A DNA stretch of 55,390 nucleotides, from positions 1 through 55,390 of the forward strand of contig DHVK01000047.1 in NCBI GenBank assembly GCA_002412625.1, given 5' to 3'. The DNA comes from Cloacimonetes bacterium UBA5210 (GTDB taxonomy: Bacteria; Cloacimonadota; Cloacimonadia; Cloacimonadales; Cloacimonadaceae). This document shows positions 27,235 to 36,822 of the stretch, piece by piece. The first letter of the stretch is position 1, and each line of letters opens with the position of its first letter. The notes beneath the pieces are model-generated. The model was given only the letters and a program-made list of their open reading frames with translations. It was not told where the DNA came from and ran no database searches. Made by a program: the position numbers and the translations under genes.

Positions 27235-27782
27235 AAGAACGCTATCTGATCCTCATTCTCATCATGCTTGGCGCCGCTGTAGCGTTCTATATGCTTAGTG
27301 CCGAAAGCCTGGAGAGCAACATCGCCCAGATCAACAACCTGGATAACCAGATCAAGGTATCCCAGGAGAAGCTGAATAGTGCCCGGATCCTGGATCAGGA
27401 ACTATCACAGTTCGCCATGATCATCGATAACAGCCTTTCTACCAGTCGTCAGTTTAGCATCGACGAGATCAACGAAATCAAGGTATCCATCGGTAAGATG
27501 GCTCATGAACGCCAGATCTCGATCAATAAGCTTTCCGACACCAGCAAGTGGTCCTTGCCCAACCTGATCGAAAACACCTTCAACCTGGAACTCGAAGCCA
27601 CATATGTGCAGATCGGCCAGTTTATCTCTGATCTGGAGTCTCAGGATAACATCATCAAGGTTCAAAGCCTGGATATCAGCCCGGCTCAATCAAGCAACCA
27701 AAATGAAGCTTCTCCCAATGCGCCGTCTCGCTACCGCGTGTTGCTGGAGCTCTCTATCTTCAAAGTCCGTAGGGAGGTTTAA
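27231..27782 (+). CDS. pilO: PilO-like platform protein
   Basis: 183 aa starting at ATG 27231 (ATGA overlap with pilN). Membrane helix ~5-22, a coiled coil ~27-62 (IAQINNLDNQIKVSQEKLNS), then a ferredoxin-like fold (FNLELEATYVQIGQFISDLE). LEATY-YVQ followed by FISDLE is the usual PilO pattern. It forms a heterodimer with PilN in the periplasm. Confidence 0.8.
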   Translation: MKERYLILILIMLGAAVAFYMLSAESLESNIAQINNLDNQIKVSQEKLNSARILDQELSQFAMIIDNSLSTSRQFSIDEINEIKVSIGKMAHERQISINKLSDTSKWSLPNLIENTFNLELEATYVQIGQFISDLESQDNIIKVQSLDISPAQSSNQNEASPNAPSRYRVLLELSIFKVRREV

Positions 27783-27783
27783 G

Positions 27784-28329
27784 ATGCAAAGTAGATTTGT
27801 AAAAGACCTCGCGATCGCTCTAATCGTGATCATCTTGGGAACCCTGGCAATTCGCCTGGTGTTCGTGGACCGCAATGTTGCGGATATCCCGGATAGCTCG
27901 GTGTATAGCCGGGAATCCGTTTCAGACAGTCTGATGAGCAAGATCCGCACCATTGAACATTCGATCCAAGATCGCAAGAACTTTGCCTTTACTACCAAAA
28001 AAGATCCTCTGCGTCAAGGCAACATCATCAAAGACAGAGCCGACAGAATGCAGGAATTTGAAGATATGGTTCGCAACACCTTCCGGTTAGCTACCACCGC
28101 TATCGATGAACTGGGCAACAAGATCGCCTATATCGAATATCAGGACGCAATTCACGAAGCCCGCGTGGGCGACATAGTTGCCGGCCGCCGGATTCTTGAG
28201 ATAAACGACAGAAACATCCGCTACTCTATGGGCGGAACTTCCTATACCGCAAACCTGATGCCGCGCCCCGTTTTGAAAGATGCAGAGCCTAATATGTACA
28301 TCAAATCGGGTATCAGCGGTAATTGGTAA
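27784..28329 (+). CDS. pilP: PilP-like protein
   Basis: 181 aa from ATG 27784, one nt after the pilO stop. N-terminal membrane helix ~8-27, a helical linker, and a small beta domain with HEARVGDIVAGRRILEINDR, resembling the homology-region domain of PilP/GspC that contacts the secretin. Unlike typical PilP there is no lipobox; it would be held by a helix as in GspC. The identification depends on position before pilQ. Confidence 0.65.
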   Translation: MQSRFVKDLAIALIVIILGTLAIRLVFVDRNVADIPDSSVYSRESVSDSLMSKIRTIEHSIQDRKNFAFTTKKDPLRQGNIIKDRADRMQEFEDMVRNTFRLATTAIDELGNKIAYIEYQDAIHEARVGDIVAGRRILEINDRNIRYSMGGTSYTANLMPRPVLKDAEPNMYIKSGISGNW

Positions 28330-28356
28330 AAATATATTATAACAGTGGGAGAAAAT

Positions 28357-29745
28357 ATGAAACACATGCTTGCAAGTAAGCAATATCTGTGCTTGATCCT
28401 AGTGCTACTTTTCGCTTTATCAGCGCTCGTCGCACAGGCCAACCCTTTAACCAGAAGCGTAACCTTCAACGCTGACGACGCCACCCTGTCGTCCGTGCTG
28501 AACGCCCTGTCACGCCTCTCCGGAACCAACATCGTGCTCGCCATCGATCAGAGCGGCAGCAAAGAAGACAACAACGAAAAACGCGTGACAATCAACATCA
28601 AAGATGTGCCGATCGAAACCGCTGTTGCCTTGGTTGCCAGAACCACCGGCCTTTCTTACCGTGTTGTTTCCGGAAACACCTTCGTGGTGGGTCCTAAACA
28701 AAACATCATGGAAGAAGTCGGCGAACGCAGCAACATCCTGTATCTGAATAACCTTGATGCCACCAAAGTGGCCGCGTCCCTGGCCAACTCCGGTGGTCAA
28801 ATCGTCCCCGTGCAAGGCCAAAACGCGATCATGGTATATGCCAATCAGGAAACCTTCGAACAAATCCGTACACTCGTGCAGAGCATGGATACGGTTCAAG
28901 ACCAGATCGAGATTCGCGTACGCCTGATCGAGATCAATCTGTCCAGCGCCAAGAAAGCCGGTATCGATTGGAGCCGCCTGAACCACTTCACCACCATCCT
29001 CGCTGAGGATCCGGTGAACGCCGACGGTGCTGGTTTACCCTTTAACTATACTGATGTCTCTGGCTACTTACCTCACGGCGAACCGCTTGAGTTTGAAAGA
29101 CTGCCCACAGATCAATACTTCCAGAGACTCAATGGCTTCAACGACATCGGTCACTTCAGCCGTCAGCTCACAGCCTTTGATATCACCATCGACTGGCTGC
29201 TGGAAAACAATGCTGCCAAGCTGCTCACTGACACCCGCGTGACCGCGCTCAATGGTGAAGAAGCTACTCTGCACATCGGTGAAGTGATTCCGTTTGTAGT
29301 GATTGACAACGACAAGCAAGTTCAGGTGGAACGCGAAAACGTTGGTATCGTGCTTGCGGTTACTCCTTCTGTAAACAAAGATGGAAACATCACTGCCAAG
29401 ATCGCGCCAGAAGTATCTTCTGTCCAGGATCTGGTGGGCGGATACGTGCCCCGCACCAAAGTGCGTCGCGTAACTTCCACTGTTACCGTTCCCAACGAGC
29501 ACAAGATCATCGTGGGCGGCTTGCTGAACTCCAGCATCACCCAAAGAACTAATAAAGTTCCCTTCTTGGGTGACCTTCCTTTCGTCGGTAGAATCTTCCA
29601 GCATCGCTATGAGTTAGTCGAGACTACAGATCTGATCATGGAGATTACTCCCAGACTCGTTTCTATGAACGAAAAGAGCCCTGAACCCAAGCTTGACGAA
29701 AGACTCACCCGCACTTTAATCGAATATGAAGGCGAGGAGGACTAA
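28357..29745 (+). CDS. pilQ: Type IV pilus secretin PilQ
   Basis: 462 aa; start ATG 28357 with GGGAG five nt upstream. Signal peptide to ~27 (VAQA). STN-like N domain (VTFNADDATLSSVLNALSRL), one N1/KH-like domain, then the secretin core with VPFLGDLPFVGRIFQHR and LIMEITPRLV. It is short for PilQ (often >600) because AMIN domains are absent. Forms the outer-membrane channel for the pilus. ATG of the next gene overlaps its stop by 1 nt. Confidence 0.9.
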   Translation: MKHMLASKQYLCLILVLLFALSALVAQANPLTRSVTFNADDATLSSVLNALSRLSGTNIVLAIDQSGSKEDNNEKRVTINIKDVPIETAVALVARTTGLSYRVVSGNTFVVGPKQNIMEEVGERSNILYLNNLDATKVAASLANSGGQIVPVQGQNAIMVYANQETFEQIRTLVQSMDTVQDQIEIRVRLIEINLSSAKKAGIDWSRLNHFTTILAEDPVNADGAGLPFNYTDVSGYLPHGEPLEFERLPTDQYFQRLNGFNDIGHFSRQLTAFDITIDWLLENNAAKLLTDTRVTALNGEEATLHIGEVIPFVVIDNDKQVQVERENVGIVLAVTPSVNKDGNITAKIAPEVSSVQDLVGGYVPRTKVRRVTSTVTVPNEHKIIVGGLLNSSITQRTNKVPFLGDLPFVGRIFQHRYELVETTDLIMEITPRLVSMNEKSPEPKLDERLTRTLIEYEGEED

Positions 29746-32060
29746 TGAAGAGACTCAATTCCTTAATCCCGATTATTACTCTGATTGCCATTATCCTGGT
29801 AAGCTTCTCAGCTTCTTGCGATAAACGCAACCCACCGCCCATTATCCCGGCACCGCCGATACCGCCGTCAGCCAGTGATCTGCGGATTATCACCCGCATC
29901 ACTGCTACTCCGGATACCATCTATGCCGACAACAACGTAACTTACTCCGAGATTCATGTAGAAGTAAAAGATGGTGAAGGCTTTGGCGTACGCAACCAGA
30001 TGGTTCTGTTCAGAACCGATATTGGTCGCGTTGTGACCAATGTTGCCACCGATAGCACCGGTGTAGCCAAAAGTTTATTCTGGGATGCCGGCGATTCAGG
30101 ACTTGCAACCATCACAGCTATCGTACGCAAATTCCAGGAATCCAATCCGGATTCCCTGCTTTCGGATGATACTGCTGACGTGCATGTGCAGATCGATGAT
30201 ATCCCTGCAATCCAAAGCGTAGCCCTGGAAGTGAACAACACTCCCAATACCGGTGCTCCCTACGAGATGAAAGTGTCTCAGCAGATCCCGATTTCTGCTA
30301 AAGCTTTTAATACTCAGGGATCTATTTTGCCGAACAACTCTCTGATCACCTTCTCCTGTACTACCGGAAGATTCTTTGATACTCAAGGCAACGACCTTGG
30401 TCAGGAGACGGTAGCCAAGACCTTTAATGGCAAAGCTACAGTTCAGTATAACTCCGGAACCCAAGCTAATACATCTCCGGGCAGCGATTTAGCCAACGTT
30501 AAAGCCACTATAGGTGGTGTATCGGATGAGCGTCTGATCAGAATATCTCCCGGAAGCCCTTCTTCCATCGAGCTCAAAAGCTTTCTGAATATCGACGGAA
30601 CGGATGTACCTTCCATCACCAGTGAAGTGGGCAGCCCCCACCAGATCTTCATGGTTGCCACCCTGAAAGACATCTACTTCAACGAATGCCAAAACCAGAG
30701 AGTGGATTTTAGAACCGATCTGGGAACATTCCTGAATACCGCGCAGACCATCGCTCTGAATACAGACACTGCCGGTATGGCCAGAGTGCGCTTTACTCCT
30801 GGTCTGTCCGCAGGCGCAGCGACTATCAGAGCCTCTGCCAACAACGATACCCTGAACACTCAGCTGATCTTCACCATCGCTTCGGATGATGTCTTTTCCA
30901 TGGATTTCACCCAGGAAGAATCAATCAACCTGAACGTGGCAAACACCGGTGGAGCATCTTCAGCGATCCTCAGAGTGAAGCTCAGAGATATCAACTACAA
31001 CCTTGTTGATTCTCCTTACGAAGTATCATTTAAGATCGTGAACAACAATCCTCCAGAAGGCGCGAACCTGAACAACAGACCCGTCAATGAATGGGTAACG
31101 GTAACCTCAAATGGTGGAGAGGCGCAAGTCTCGGTCAATGCCGGAAGTGAATCAGGTGTGCTGGTGATTCAAGCCAGATGCACAAACAACGCCGGCGTCA
31201 CAATCGATGCGACCAAGCCCAATGTGCTGATCCATGCCGGTCCTCCTTTCACCATCACGCCTTTCATGGGTGGTTTCAACACCGGAACTGAACTTCAGGG
31301 CGGTGTGTGGAGAGTGGTTGCAGGAGCCCATGTGCGCGATAGATACGACAATCCAGTGTCTCGCAACACAGCAGTTTGGTTCAGCATCAAAGCCTATGAT
31401 GAGGGTACAAATGCGCAGATCGACGCTATCGGAACAGTTGGAAATGTAAGCGTTGAAGGCGATTCTCTGGAAGGCGTGGCATACACTGTGGTTACCTATC
31501 ACGGTTCTCAGACCAACAGTAGGATTAGAATCGCGGCAAGCAGTGGTAATGTCTCTTCTCCTGGAGCGGATTATCCCTCTCCTTGGGAACCGGATTACAT
31601 TGAAGGCCTGTACACAGAAATGAGAACAGTGTTTCCCTTGCCGCTCAACCAACCGAACTTGTATCTGGATACTGATCCCGGTGCGGTTCACTTTGGTGCG
31701 ACGGCCCCGGATACAAAGGAAGCCGACATTCTGGTGATGCTCCTGGACGGCCAGGGAATCCCGATCAATAACAGCCAGATTATGCTGAGCACGGCTCGAG
31801 GTCAGATAATCTTCAATACTAACTATCCCAGCCCCGGTCCGAACTATCAGACCAACGTCGCCAACCGCGTGTTCACTAACACCGGTGAGGCCTTTGGAAG
31901 AGTAAAAACCTGGAGAATCGAGTATCCTCCGGCGGTAGACCCTAATGCTGGTCCTTTGGAATCTGCAGTGGATATTCAGGGCTGGATTGTGGGTACCACA
32001 GAACAACCCGGATCTACCACTCTCACCGTTTGGTCGCATCCCGGTGATGCACCATTCTAA
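29745..32060 (+). CDS. Ig-repeat (invasin/Big_1-like) lipoprotein in the pilus operon
   Basis: 771 aa. Lipoprotein signal with SASC lipobox (Cys25), a Pro-rich spacer (PPPIIPAPPIPP), then several bacterial Ig-like repeats of Big_1 type. The first reads ITATPDTIYADNNVTYSEIH, VEVKDGEGFGVRNQMVLFRT; later ones include VATLKDIYFNECQNQRVDFR and VMLLDGQGIPINNSQIML. Start overlaps the pilQ stop (TAATG) with GAGGAGG upstream, so coupling to the secretin is tight. I infer a surface or periplasmic pilus accessory, perhaps an extended stalk at the secretin. Not a standard T4P component. Confidence 0.75.
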   Translation: MKRLNSLIPIITLIAIILVSFSASCDKRNPPPIIPAPPIPPSASDLRIITRITATPDTIYADNNVTYSEIHVEVKDGEGFGVRNQMVLFRTDIGRVVTNVATDSTGVAKSLFWDAGDSGLATITAIVRKFQESNPDSLLSDDTADVHVQIDDIPAIQSVALEVNNTPNTGAPYEMKVSQQIPISAKAFNTQGSILPNNSLITFSCTTGRFFDTQGNDLGQETVAKTFNGKATVQYNSGTQANTSPGSDLANVKATIGGVSDERLIRISPGSPSSIELKSFLNIDGTDVPSITSEVGSPHQIFMVATLKDIYFNECQNQRVDFRTDLGTFLNTAQTIALNTDTAGMARVRFTPGLSAGAATIRASANNDTLNTQLIFTIASDDVFSMDFTQEESINLNVANTGGASSAILRVKLRDINYNLVDSPYEVSFKIVNNNPPEGANLNNRPVNEWVTVTSNGGEAQVSVNAGSESGVLVIQARCTNNAGVTIDATKPNVLIHAGPPFTITPFMGGFNTGTELQGGVWRVVAGAHVRDRYDNPVSRNTAVWFSIKAYDEGTNAQIDAIGTVGNVSVEGDSLEGVAYTVVTYHGSQTNSRIRIAASSGNVSSPGADYPSPWEPDYIEGLYTEMRTVFPLPLNQPNLYLDTDPGAVHFGATAPDTKEADILVMLLDGQGIPINNSQIMLSTARGQIIFNTNYPSPGPNYQTNVANRVFTNTGEAFGRVKTWRIEYPPAVDPNAGPLESAVDIQGWIVGTTEQPGSTTLTVWSHPGDAPF

Positions 32061-32074
32061 ACTAATAGTATATC

Positions 32075-32105
32075 GAGCGTGGGGGGAGTATTTCCCCCTG
32101 CGCTC
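32075..32105 (+). other. Strong intercistronic hairpin between Ig lipoprotein and pilB
   Basis: GAGCG-T-GGGGG pairs with CCCCC-TG-CGCTC around an 8-nt loop: two 5-bp stems with a small internal loop. It starts 15 nt after the lipoprotein stop and has no T-run. It could mark an mRNA end or processing point, or hold back transcription into pilBC. Confidence 0.55.
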
Positions 32106-32201
32106 ACCATTAAGAGCAAGGAGTGAATATCGAGACCAAGCGCAAGCGGTAAGCCGCAAACAGTTAGTAAATTGATATAAATGAAAGATAAGGATATAAA
32201 C

Positions 32202-33911
32202 ATGAGTTTCAACCCCCAATTTGCCAGGCTGGGTGAAGTTCTGCTTCACCTAGGCTACGTCACTGAAGACAAGCTAAAGGAAGCTTTGATCAAGCAGACC
32301 AATTTTGGCCTGAAGATCGGCGAAACCCTGATTAAACTCGGTTATATTACCGAGAAGCAACTCTTAGCAACTCTGCACGAGCAGCTCGGATACGACATCG
32401 TGAAAGAAAACGAACTGATGGATCTGGACCTGAAGGTTGTATCCCTGATTCCCGAACCTTACGCTCTGCAAAACAGAGTTATCGCCCTGCGTGAAGAAGG
32501 TGACGGAGTGGTGGTCGCATTTGCCGATCCCGAAGACCTTACTGTGCTGGATAGCCTTAAAAAGCTGATCGGCAAAAACATCAAGCCAGAGCTGATCGGC
32601 GATACCGTCCTCCACGATACCATCGAGAAGTATTACAAGAGCATTCGTACCACCAGTCAGGTGGAAGATGCGGTTGGTGGGTTCGACTTTGTGGCGGTGG
32701 ATGAAGAAGAAAACGAGATCTCGATCTCCGCTGCTTCCGGCGCTGCTGAAGCCCCTGTGGTGAAGCTTTTGAACCTGATCATCAATGAAGCCATAAAAGC
32801 CAATACCACTGATATTCACATCGAACCATTGATGAAGCACACCCGCGTGCGCTACCGTATCGACGGCGCTCTGCGCGAAGTGATGACCCCGCCCATCGGT
32901 ATGCATGCCGGCCTGATCTCGCTGGTGAAGGTGATGAGTAAGCTGAACATCGCTGAACGCCGCTTACCTCAGGATGGACACATATCCTTGAAGACATCTG
33001 TGAAGAGCGTTGACGTCCGTGTATCAATCACTCCTACTGTGTTGGGCGAGAAAGTGGTTATGCGTCTGCTGGACAAGGGCGATTTTGGGTTTAAGCTCGG
33101 TACTTTGGGCTTTGAAGAAGAAGACATGGTGATCTTCGACAAGATCATCCGCCGTCCATACGGCATTATCATTGTTTCCGGCCCCACCGGTAGTGGTAAA
33201 TCCACGTCCTTGCATGCGGCACTGAAAGAGATTCAAGACCCCGAAACAAACATCATCACCGTGGAAGACCCCGTGGAATATCGCCTCGAGGGAATTACCC
33301 AGATCGAGACCAAAGAACAGATCGGGCTCACATTTGGCTCCGCTCTGCGTTCCGTATTGCGTCAGGACCCGGACATTGTGCTCATTGGTGAGATTCGTGA
33401 CGAAGAGACCGCGGATATCGCGATCAAGTTCTCGCTCACCGGTCACCTTGTGTTCTCCACACTCCACGCCAATGATGCCCCATCCACCGTAACCCGTCTG
33501 ATCGATATCGGAATCAAACCCTATCTGGTCGGTTCATCGCTTTCGTTGGTGATGGCGCAGCGTCTTGTGCGTAAGATCTGTCCCTATTGCAAAGCGGAAT
33601 ATACTCCCACCGAGCAGGAACTTTCTGATGCCGGCCTAACCGATCAGGACATCAAAGAAGCTAAGTTCATGATTGGCCAGGGTTGCGTGCATTGCGACAA
33701 CACCGGCTTCTCCGGCCGTACCGGTATCTTTGAACTACTTACTGTGGACAAAGAAATTCGTCAGCTCATTTATGATGGTGGCAATCAGGATCTCATCCGG
33801 GCCAGCGCGCTCAATTCCGGGATGCGCACCCTTCACGATGCGGCGGTATCCAAAATGAAACGTGGTATCACCACCATCCGCGAAGTCGTCAAGATGACAA
33901 TCGTAGAATAA
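32202..33911 (+). CDS. pilB: Type IV pilus extension ATPase PilB
   Basis: 569 aa from ATG 32202, chosen over ATG 32181 because AAGGA lies seven nt before it. N-terminal MshEN/GspE_N-like domain (LGEVLLHLGYVTEDKLKEAL), then the ATPase core: Walker A GPTGSGKSTS, Asp box NIITVEDPVEYR, Walker B IVLIGEIRDEET and His box TGHLVFSTLHAND. A zinc tetracysteine, CPYC...CVHC, near the C terminus is typical of PilB/GspE and absent from PilT. Followed directly by pilC. Confidence 0.95.
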   Translation: MSFNPQFARLGEVLLHLGYVTEDKLKEALIKQTNFGLKIGETLIKLGYITEKQLLATLHEQLGYDIVKENELMDLDLKVVSLIPEPYALQNRVIALREEGDGVVVAFADPEDLTVLDSLKKLIGKNIKPELIGDTVLHDTIEKYYKSIRTTSQVEDAVGGFDFVAVDEEENEISISAASGAAEAPVVKLLNLIINEAIKANTTDIHIEPLMKHTRVRYRIDGALREVMTPPIGMHAGLISLVKVMSKLNIAERRLPQDGHISLKTSVKSVDVRVSITPTVLGEKVVMRLLDKGDFGFKLGTLGFEEEDMVIFDKIIRRPYGIIIVSGPTGSGKSTSLHAALKEIQDPETNIITVEDPVEYRLEGITQIETKEQIGLTFGSALRSVLRQDPDIVLIGEIRDEETADIAIKFSLTGHLVFSTLHANDAPSTVTRLIDIGIKPYLVGSSLSLVMAQRLVRKICPYCKAEYTPTEQELSDAGLTDQDIKEAKFMIGQGCVHCDNTGFSGRTGIFELLTVDKEIRQLIYDGGNQDLIRASALNSGMRTLHDAAVSKMKRGITTIREVVKMTIVE

Positions 33912-33935
33912 GATAGATTAAGAAGGTACACAGAT

Positions 33936-35189
33936 ATGCCAAATTTTGCCTACATAGTTAAAGACGCCAAAGGCGCTCGCGTAGAAGGCATGATCAAGGC
34001 TGATACCCTTGATATGGCGGTGGAGAAGCTTGCCAAAGAAGGCTCCACCATCATCTCAGTGAAAGCAGCCGCCGAAGGAGCATTCAAAGGGAAACTCTCG
34101 CTCTTCGACAAAGTCATGCTCGCTATCTACAAATTCCGCACCGGCGTTTCTCTTAGAACCCTCGTGTTCTTCACGCGCCAGCTTTCAACGATGTTCTCCG
34201 CCGGTCTCACGATCGAAAAAGCGATCACGGATCTGGAGAAAGAAGAGAAAAACAAAAAGTTCTCCAAGGTGCTGCGTAAGATCGGGGAAGATATCCGCAA
34301 GGGTTTCGCCCTTTCCGAGGCCATGGAACAGCACCCTGGTGTGTTCAATCCGCTCTATGTCGCATTGGTGCAAGCCGGTGAAGCATCCGGTACTCTGCAC
34401 ACCGTTTTGGATGAGCTTTCGGACTATCTGGAAAAGATTGAGGACACAAAACGCAAAGTAACCAGTGCCATGGCGTATCCTGTGTTCATCATGGTCTTCC
34501 TGATTGGTGTGATCTGGGGTATGTTCTATTTCATCATCCCCATGTTTGCCGAAGTGTACGCGGATTTCAATGCTACTCTTCCAATGCCCACGGTGATTGC
34601 CATCAACATCAGTAATTTCATTGTGAACAACTTGCTTCTGGCCATCCTGGTCTTCATCCTGGCCATTGTGGGTCTGTTTTTGATCTACCTCACAGACCGT
34701 GGCCGCTATGTGATGGATACCATGAAGCTGCGCATCCCCGTTGTTGGTGGTGTGATTACAAACTCCATTATGAGCAAGTTCTCCCGCACCTTCAGTATTC
34801 TGATGGCTGCCGGGGTACCGATCATGGACACCATGGAACTTACCGAGAATGTGGTACAAAATGCTGTGGTGGAAGGTGCTGTTAGGCGGGCAAGAGTACT
34901 GGTGAAAGAGGGTTACGGCGTTGCCAATGCCTTCCGCAGAACCGGTGAATTCCCTCCCACTCTCTTGCAGATGCTTTCTACCGGTGAAGAAACCGGTGAT
35001 ATGGACAAACTTCTGGGCAAAGCCGCCCAATTCTACGAGAAGCTGGTGGATAGCGTTATTGACCGTCTCACCTCGCTCATCGAGCCACTGCTCATCGTTA
35101 TGATGGCCCTCGTGGTTGGAACCATTATCATCGTGATCTACCTGCCCATCTTCGATCTCGGTGAAGCGATCTCGCAGGGATTTAATTAA
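33936..35189 (+). CDS. pilC: Type IV pilus platform protein PilC
   Basis: 417 aa, GspF family: two repeated T2SSF domains (FFTRQLSTMFSAGLTIEKAI, and FSRTFSILMAAGVPIMDTME), with membrane helices near 180-205, 225-250 and 385-405. PALVQAGEASGTL-type motif ALVQAGEASGTLHTVLDELSDYL in the first half, STGEETGDMDKLL in the second. Polytopic inner-membrane core of the pilus motor. Last gene before the terminator. Confidence 0.94.
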   Translation: MPNFAYIVKDAKGARVEGMIKADTLDMAVEKLAKEGSTIISVKAAAEGAFKGKLSLFDKVMLAIYKFRTGVSLRTLVFFTRQLSTMFSAGLTIEKAITDLEKEEKNKKFSKVLRKIGEDIRKGFALSEAMEQHPGVFNPLYVALVQAGEASGTLHTVLDELSDYLEKIEDTKRKVTSAMAYPVFIMVFLIGVIWGMFYFIIPMFAEVYADFNATLPMPTVIAINISNFIVNNLLLAILVFILAIVGLFLIYLTDRGRYVMDTMKLRIPVVGGVITNSIMSKFSRTFSILMAAGVPIMDTMELTENVVQNAVVEGAVRRARVLVKEGYGVANAFRRTGEFPPTLLQMLSTGEETGDMDKLLGKAAQFYEKLVDSVIDRLTSLIEPLLIVMMALVVGTIIIVIYLPIFDLGEAISQGFN

Positions 35190-35217
35190 ACAACAAAGCC
35201 CGTTTGTAAACTTGAAA

Positions 35218-35249
35218 GCCCCGGCCCAAAAAGCCGGGGCGATCTTTTA
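35218..35249 (+). terminator. Intrinsic terminator of the pilus operon
   Basis: GCCCCGGC (35218-35225), 7-nt loop, GCCGGGGC (35233-35240), then GATCTTTTA. It is a perfect 8-bp G+C-rich stem, 29 nt after the pilC stop. Confidence 0.88.
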
Positions 35250-35367
35250 TGGCAGATTGGCAGGCGCGGCGGAATCCCCGGCATACAGCTACCGAATGTT
35301 GTGTTTACGGCAAAAAATTACTTTACAGATTTTGGTATCCCATAAGACTTAGCACACGAGGTGATAT

Positions 35368-36822
35368 ATGGAAAATACCCCTGTAAAAAGCGCAGAGTTT
35401 CGCTTCAATGAAATATCTTTTTTCCTGAATGGTAACAGAAGGGCAGCAAGGCTTTCCCCCGGCATCAGTACCCTGGATTTTTTGAATAAAGAGCTACATC
35501 TGTACGGCAGTAAATGCAGCTGCAATGAGGGTGATTGTGGTGCCTGCACTGTGGTTATATCATATCCCCGGGAAGGTGAAATCGTTTATGAAGCCATCAA
35601 TTCCTGCCTCTATCCCGCGGCTAAATTGCATGGCAAACACCTGATCACCGTGGAAGGGCTTGGCACTTCCGAAGATCTGCATCCCATCCAAAGAGCACTT
35701 TTGGACCATCATAGCACCCAATGCGGATATTGCACCCCCGGTTTTGTGATGAGTCTGTTTGCCCTGCTGGCTTCCATCGCGCATCCGGATACCGAAAGCA
35801 TCATGGCCGCTCTGGAAGGTAATCTTTGCCGCTGCACCGGCTATCAATCCATTCTGGATGCAGCGCAAGAGCTATCCCGGGATTTTGAGCCCGCAAACAT
35901 CGTTCCCTCGTGGTGTCGCAAAGTGGAAGCCCTGCTCTTTGGGTTCAAGGATCCGGCTCAATCCGTATTTATCAATAGTGATTCCGAATACAGCATCAAT
36001 AACTACCTGAAGCCAGAGAGCTGTCAACAGCTTGCCTCGCTTCTCAATAAGCATCCGGAAGCATCCCTGATTGCCGGCGGCACGGATATCATGGTGCAGG
36101 TGAATGTATCCCGCCGCAAGTTCTCTACCCTCATCGATCTTGCCGAAATCTCTGAACTCAAGAATCTTCAGCTGAAGCGAGACGGCATCCATATCGGGGC
36201 AGCGGTGAGCTACAGCCGGATAATGGATTCCGGCATCGTTAGGAGCGATTTGCCCGCATTGACAAAGCTCTGCCGTTTAATCGCCTCCAAGCAGATCCGC
36301 AATTTTGGGACACTGGTGGGGAACATCGCCAATGCTTCACCGATCGGGGACAGCCTGCCCTTGCTTTTGGTTTACGACACAAAGCTGATCGTCAGTTCTT
36401 TGGAAGCTGATCGTGAAATCCCCCTCCAAGCCTTTTTCCTGGATTATCGCAAGACCGCGCTCAAACCCGGAGAATACATCCGGGAGATCATCATTCCGAT
36501 CCCCCCGCGGGATTCCTTCATCATGGCGCTCAAAACCGCCAAGCGGAAGTCTGTTGATATATCCTCTGTGGTATCGGCAATCCGCATTGACCACGAGGGG
36601 CAAAGTGCAGCTCTGGCCTTTGGCGGAGTTGCCGCCACTCCGGTGCTCAGCAAGCTCTTCGCGCAGCAGTGGAAAGCAGCGCAGAATGGAGATTGGCAGG
36701 CTTTGGCGCAAAGCGTGGCAAGTGAATTTTCCCCCCTATCGGATGTGCGCGGCAGCGCGGAGTATCGCCGGCAGATGATCATCAACCATATTCTGCAATA
36801 CGCGGAGGCATACCATGGCTAA
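35368..36822 (+). CDS. Xanthine dehydrogenase-family FeS/FAD subunit
   Basis: 484 aa fusing two modules of the molybdenum hydroxylases. The [2Fe-2S] part has SCNEGDCGAC (C52, C57, C60) plus a later Cys (NSCLYPA), then the second cluster CGYC...CRCTGYQ. The FAD domain follows with LIAGGTDIMVQ, the FAD diphosphate motif, and TLVGNIANASPIGD. This equals XdhA of bacterial two-subunit enzymes. ATG with GAGGTGAT upstream, 8-nt overlap with the large subunit. Electrons flow from the Mo site to FAD; the acceptor (NAD or ferredoxin) cannot be told. Substrate may be xanthine, hypoxanthine or another N-heterocycle or aldehyde. Confidence 0.88.
   Translation: MENTPVKSAEFRFNEISFFLNGNRRAARLSPGISTLDFLNKELHLYGSKCSCNEGDCGACTVVISYPREGEIVYEAINSCLYPAAKLHGKHLITVEGLGTSEDLHPIQRALLDHHSTQCGYCTPGFVMSLFALLASIAHPDTESIMAALEGNLCRCTGYQSILDAAQELSRDFEPANIVPSWCRKVEALLFGFKDPAQSVFINSDSEYSINNYLKPESCQQLASLLNKHPEASLIAGGTDIMVQVNVSRRKFSTLIDLAEISELKNLQLKRDGIHIGAAVSYSRIMDSGIVRSDLPALTKLCRLIASKQIRNFGTLVGNIANASPIGDSLPLLLVYDTKLIVSSLEADREIPLQAFFLDYRKTALKPGEYIREIIIPIPPRDSFIMALKTAKRKSVDISSVVSAIRIDHEGQSAALAFGGVAATPVLSKLFAQQWKAAQNGDWQALAQSVASEFSPLSDVRGSAEYRRQMIINHILQYAEAYHG

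Noticed and set aside
31152..32249. Minus-strand open frame of 365 codons opposite the Ig-repeat lipoprotein
   Set aside because: Antisense shadow: no recognisable product, and the plus-strand gene is well supported.
20858..35189. Type II secretion system instead of type IV pilus
   Set aside because: The presence of pilT and the pilMNOPQ order are specific to type IV pili.
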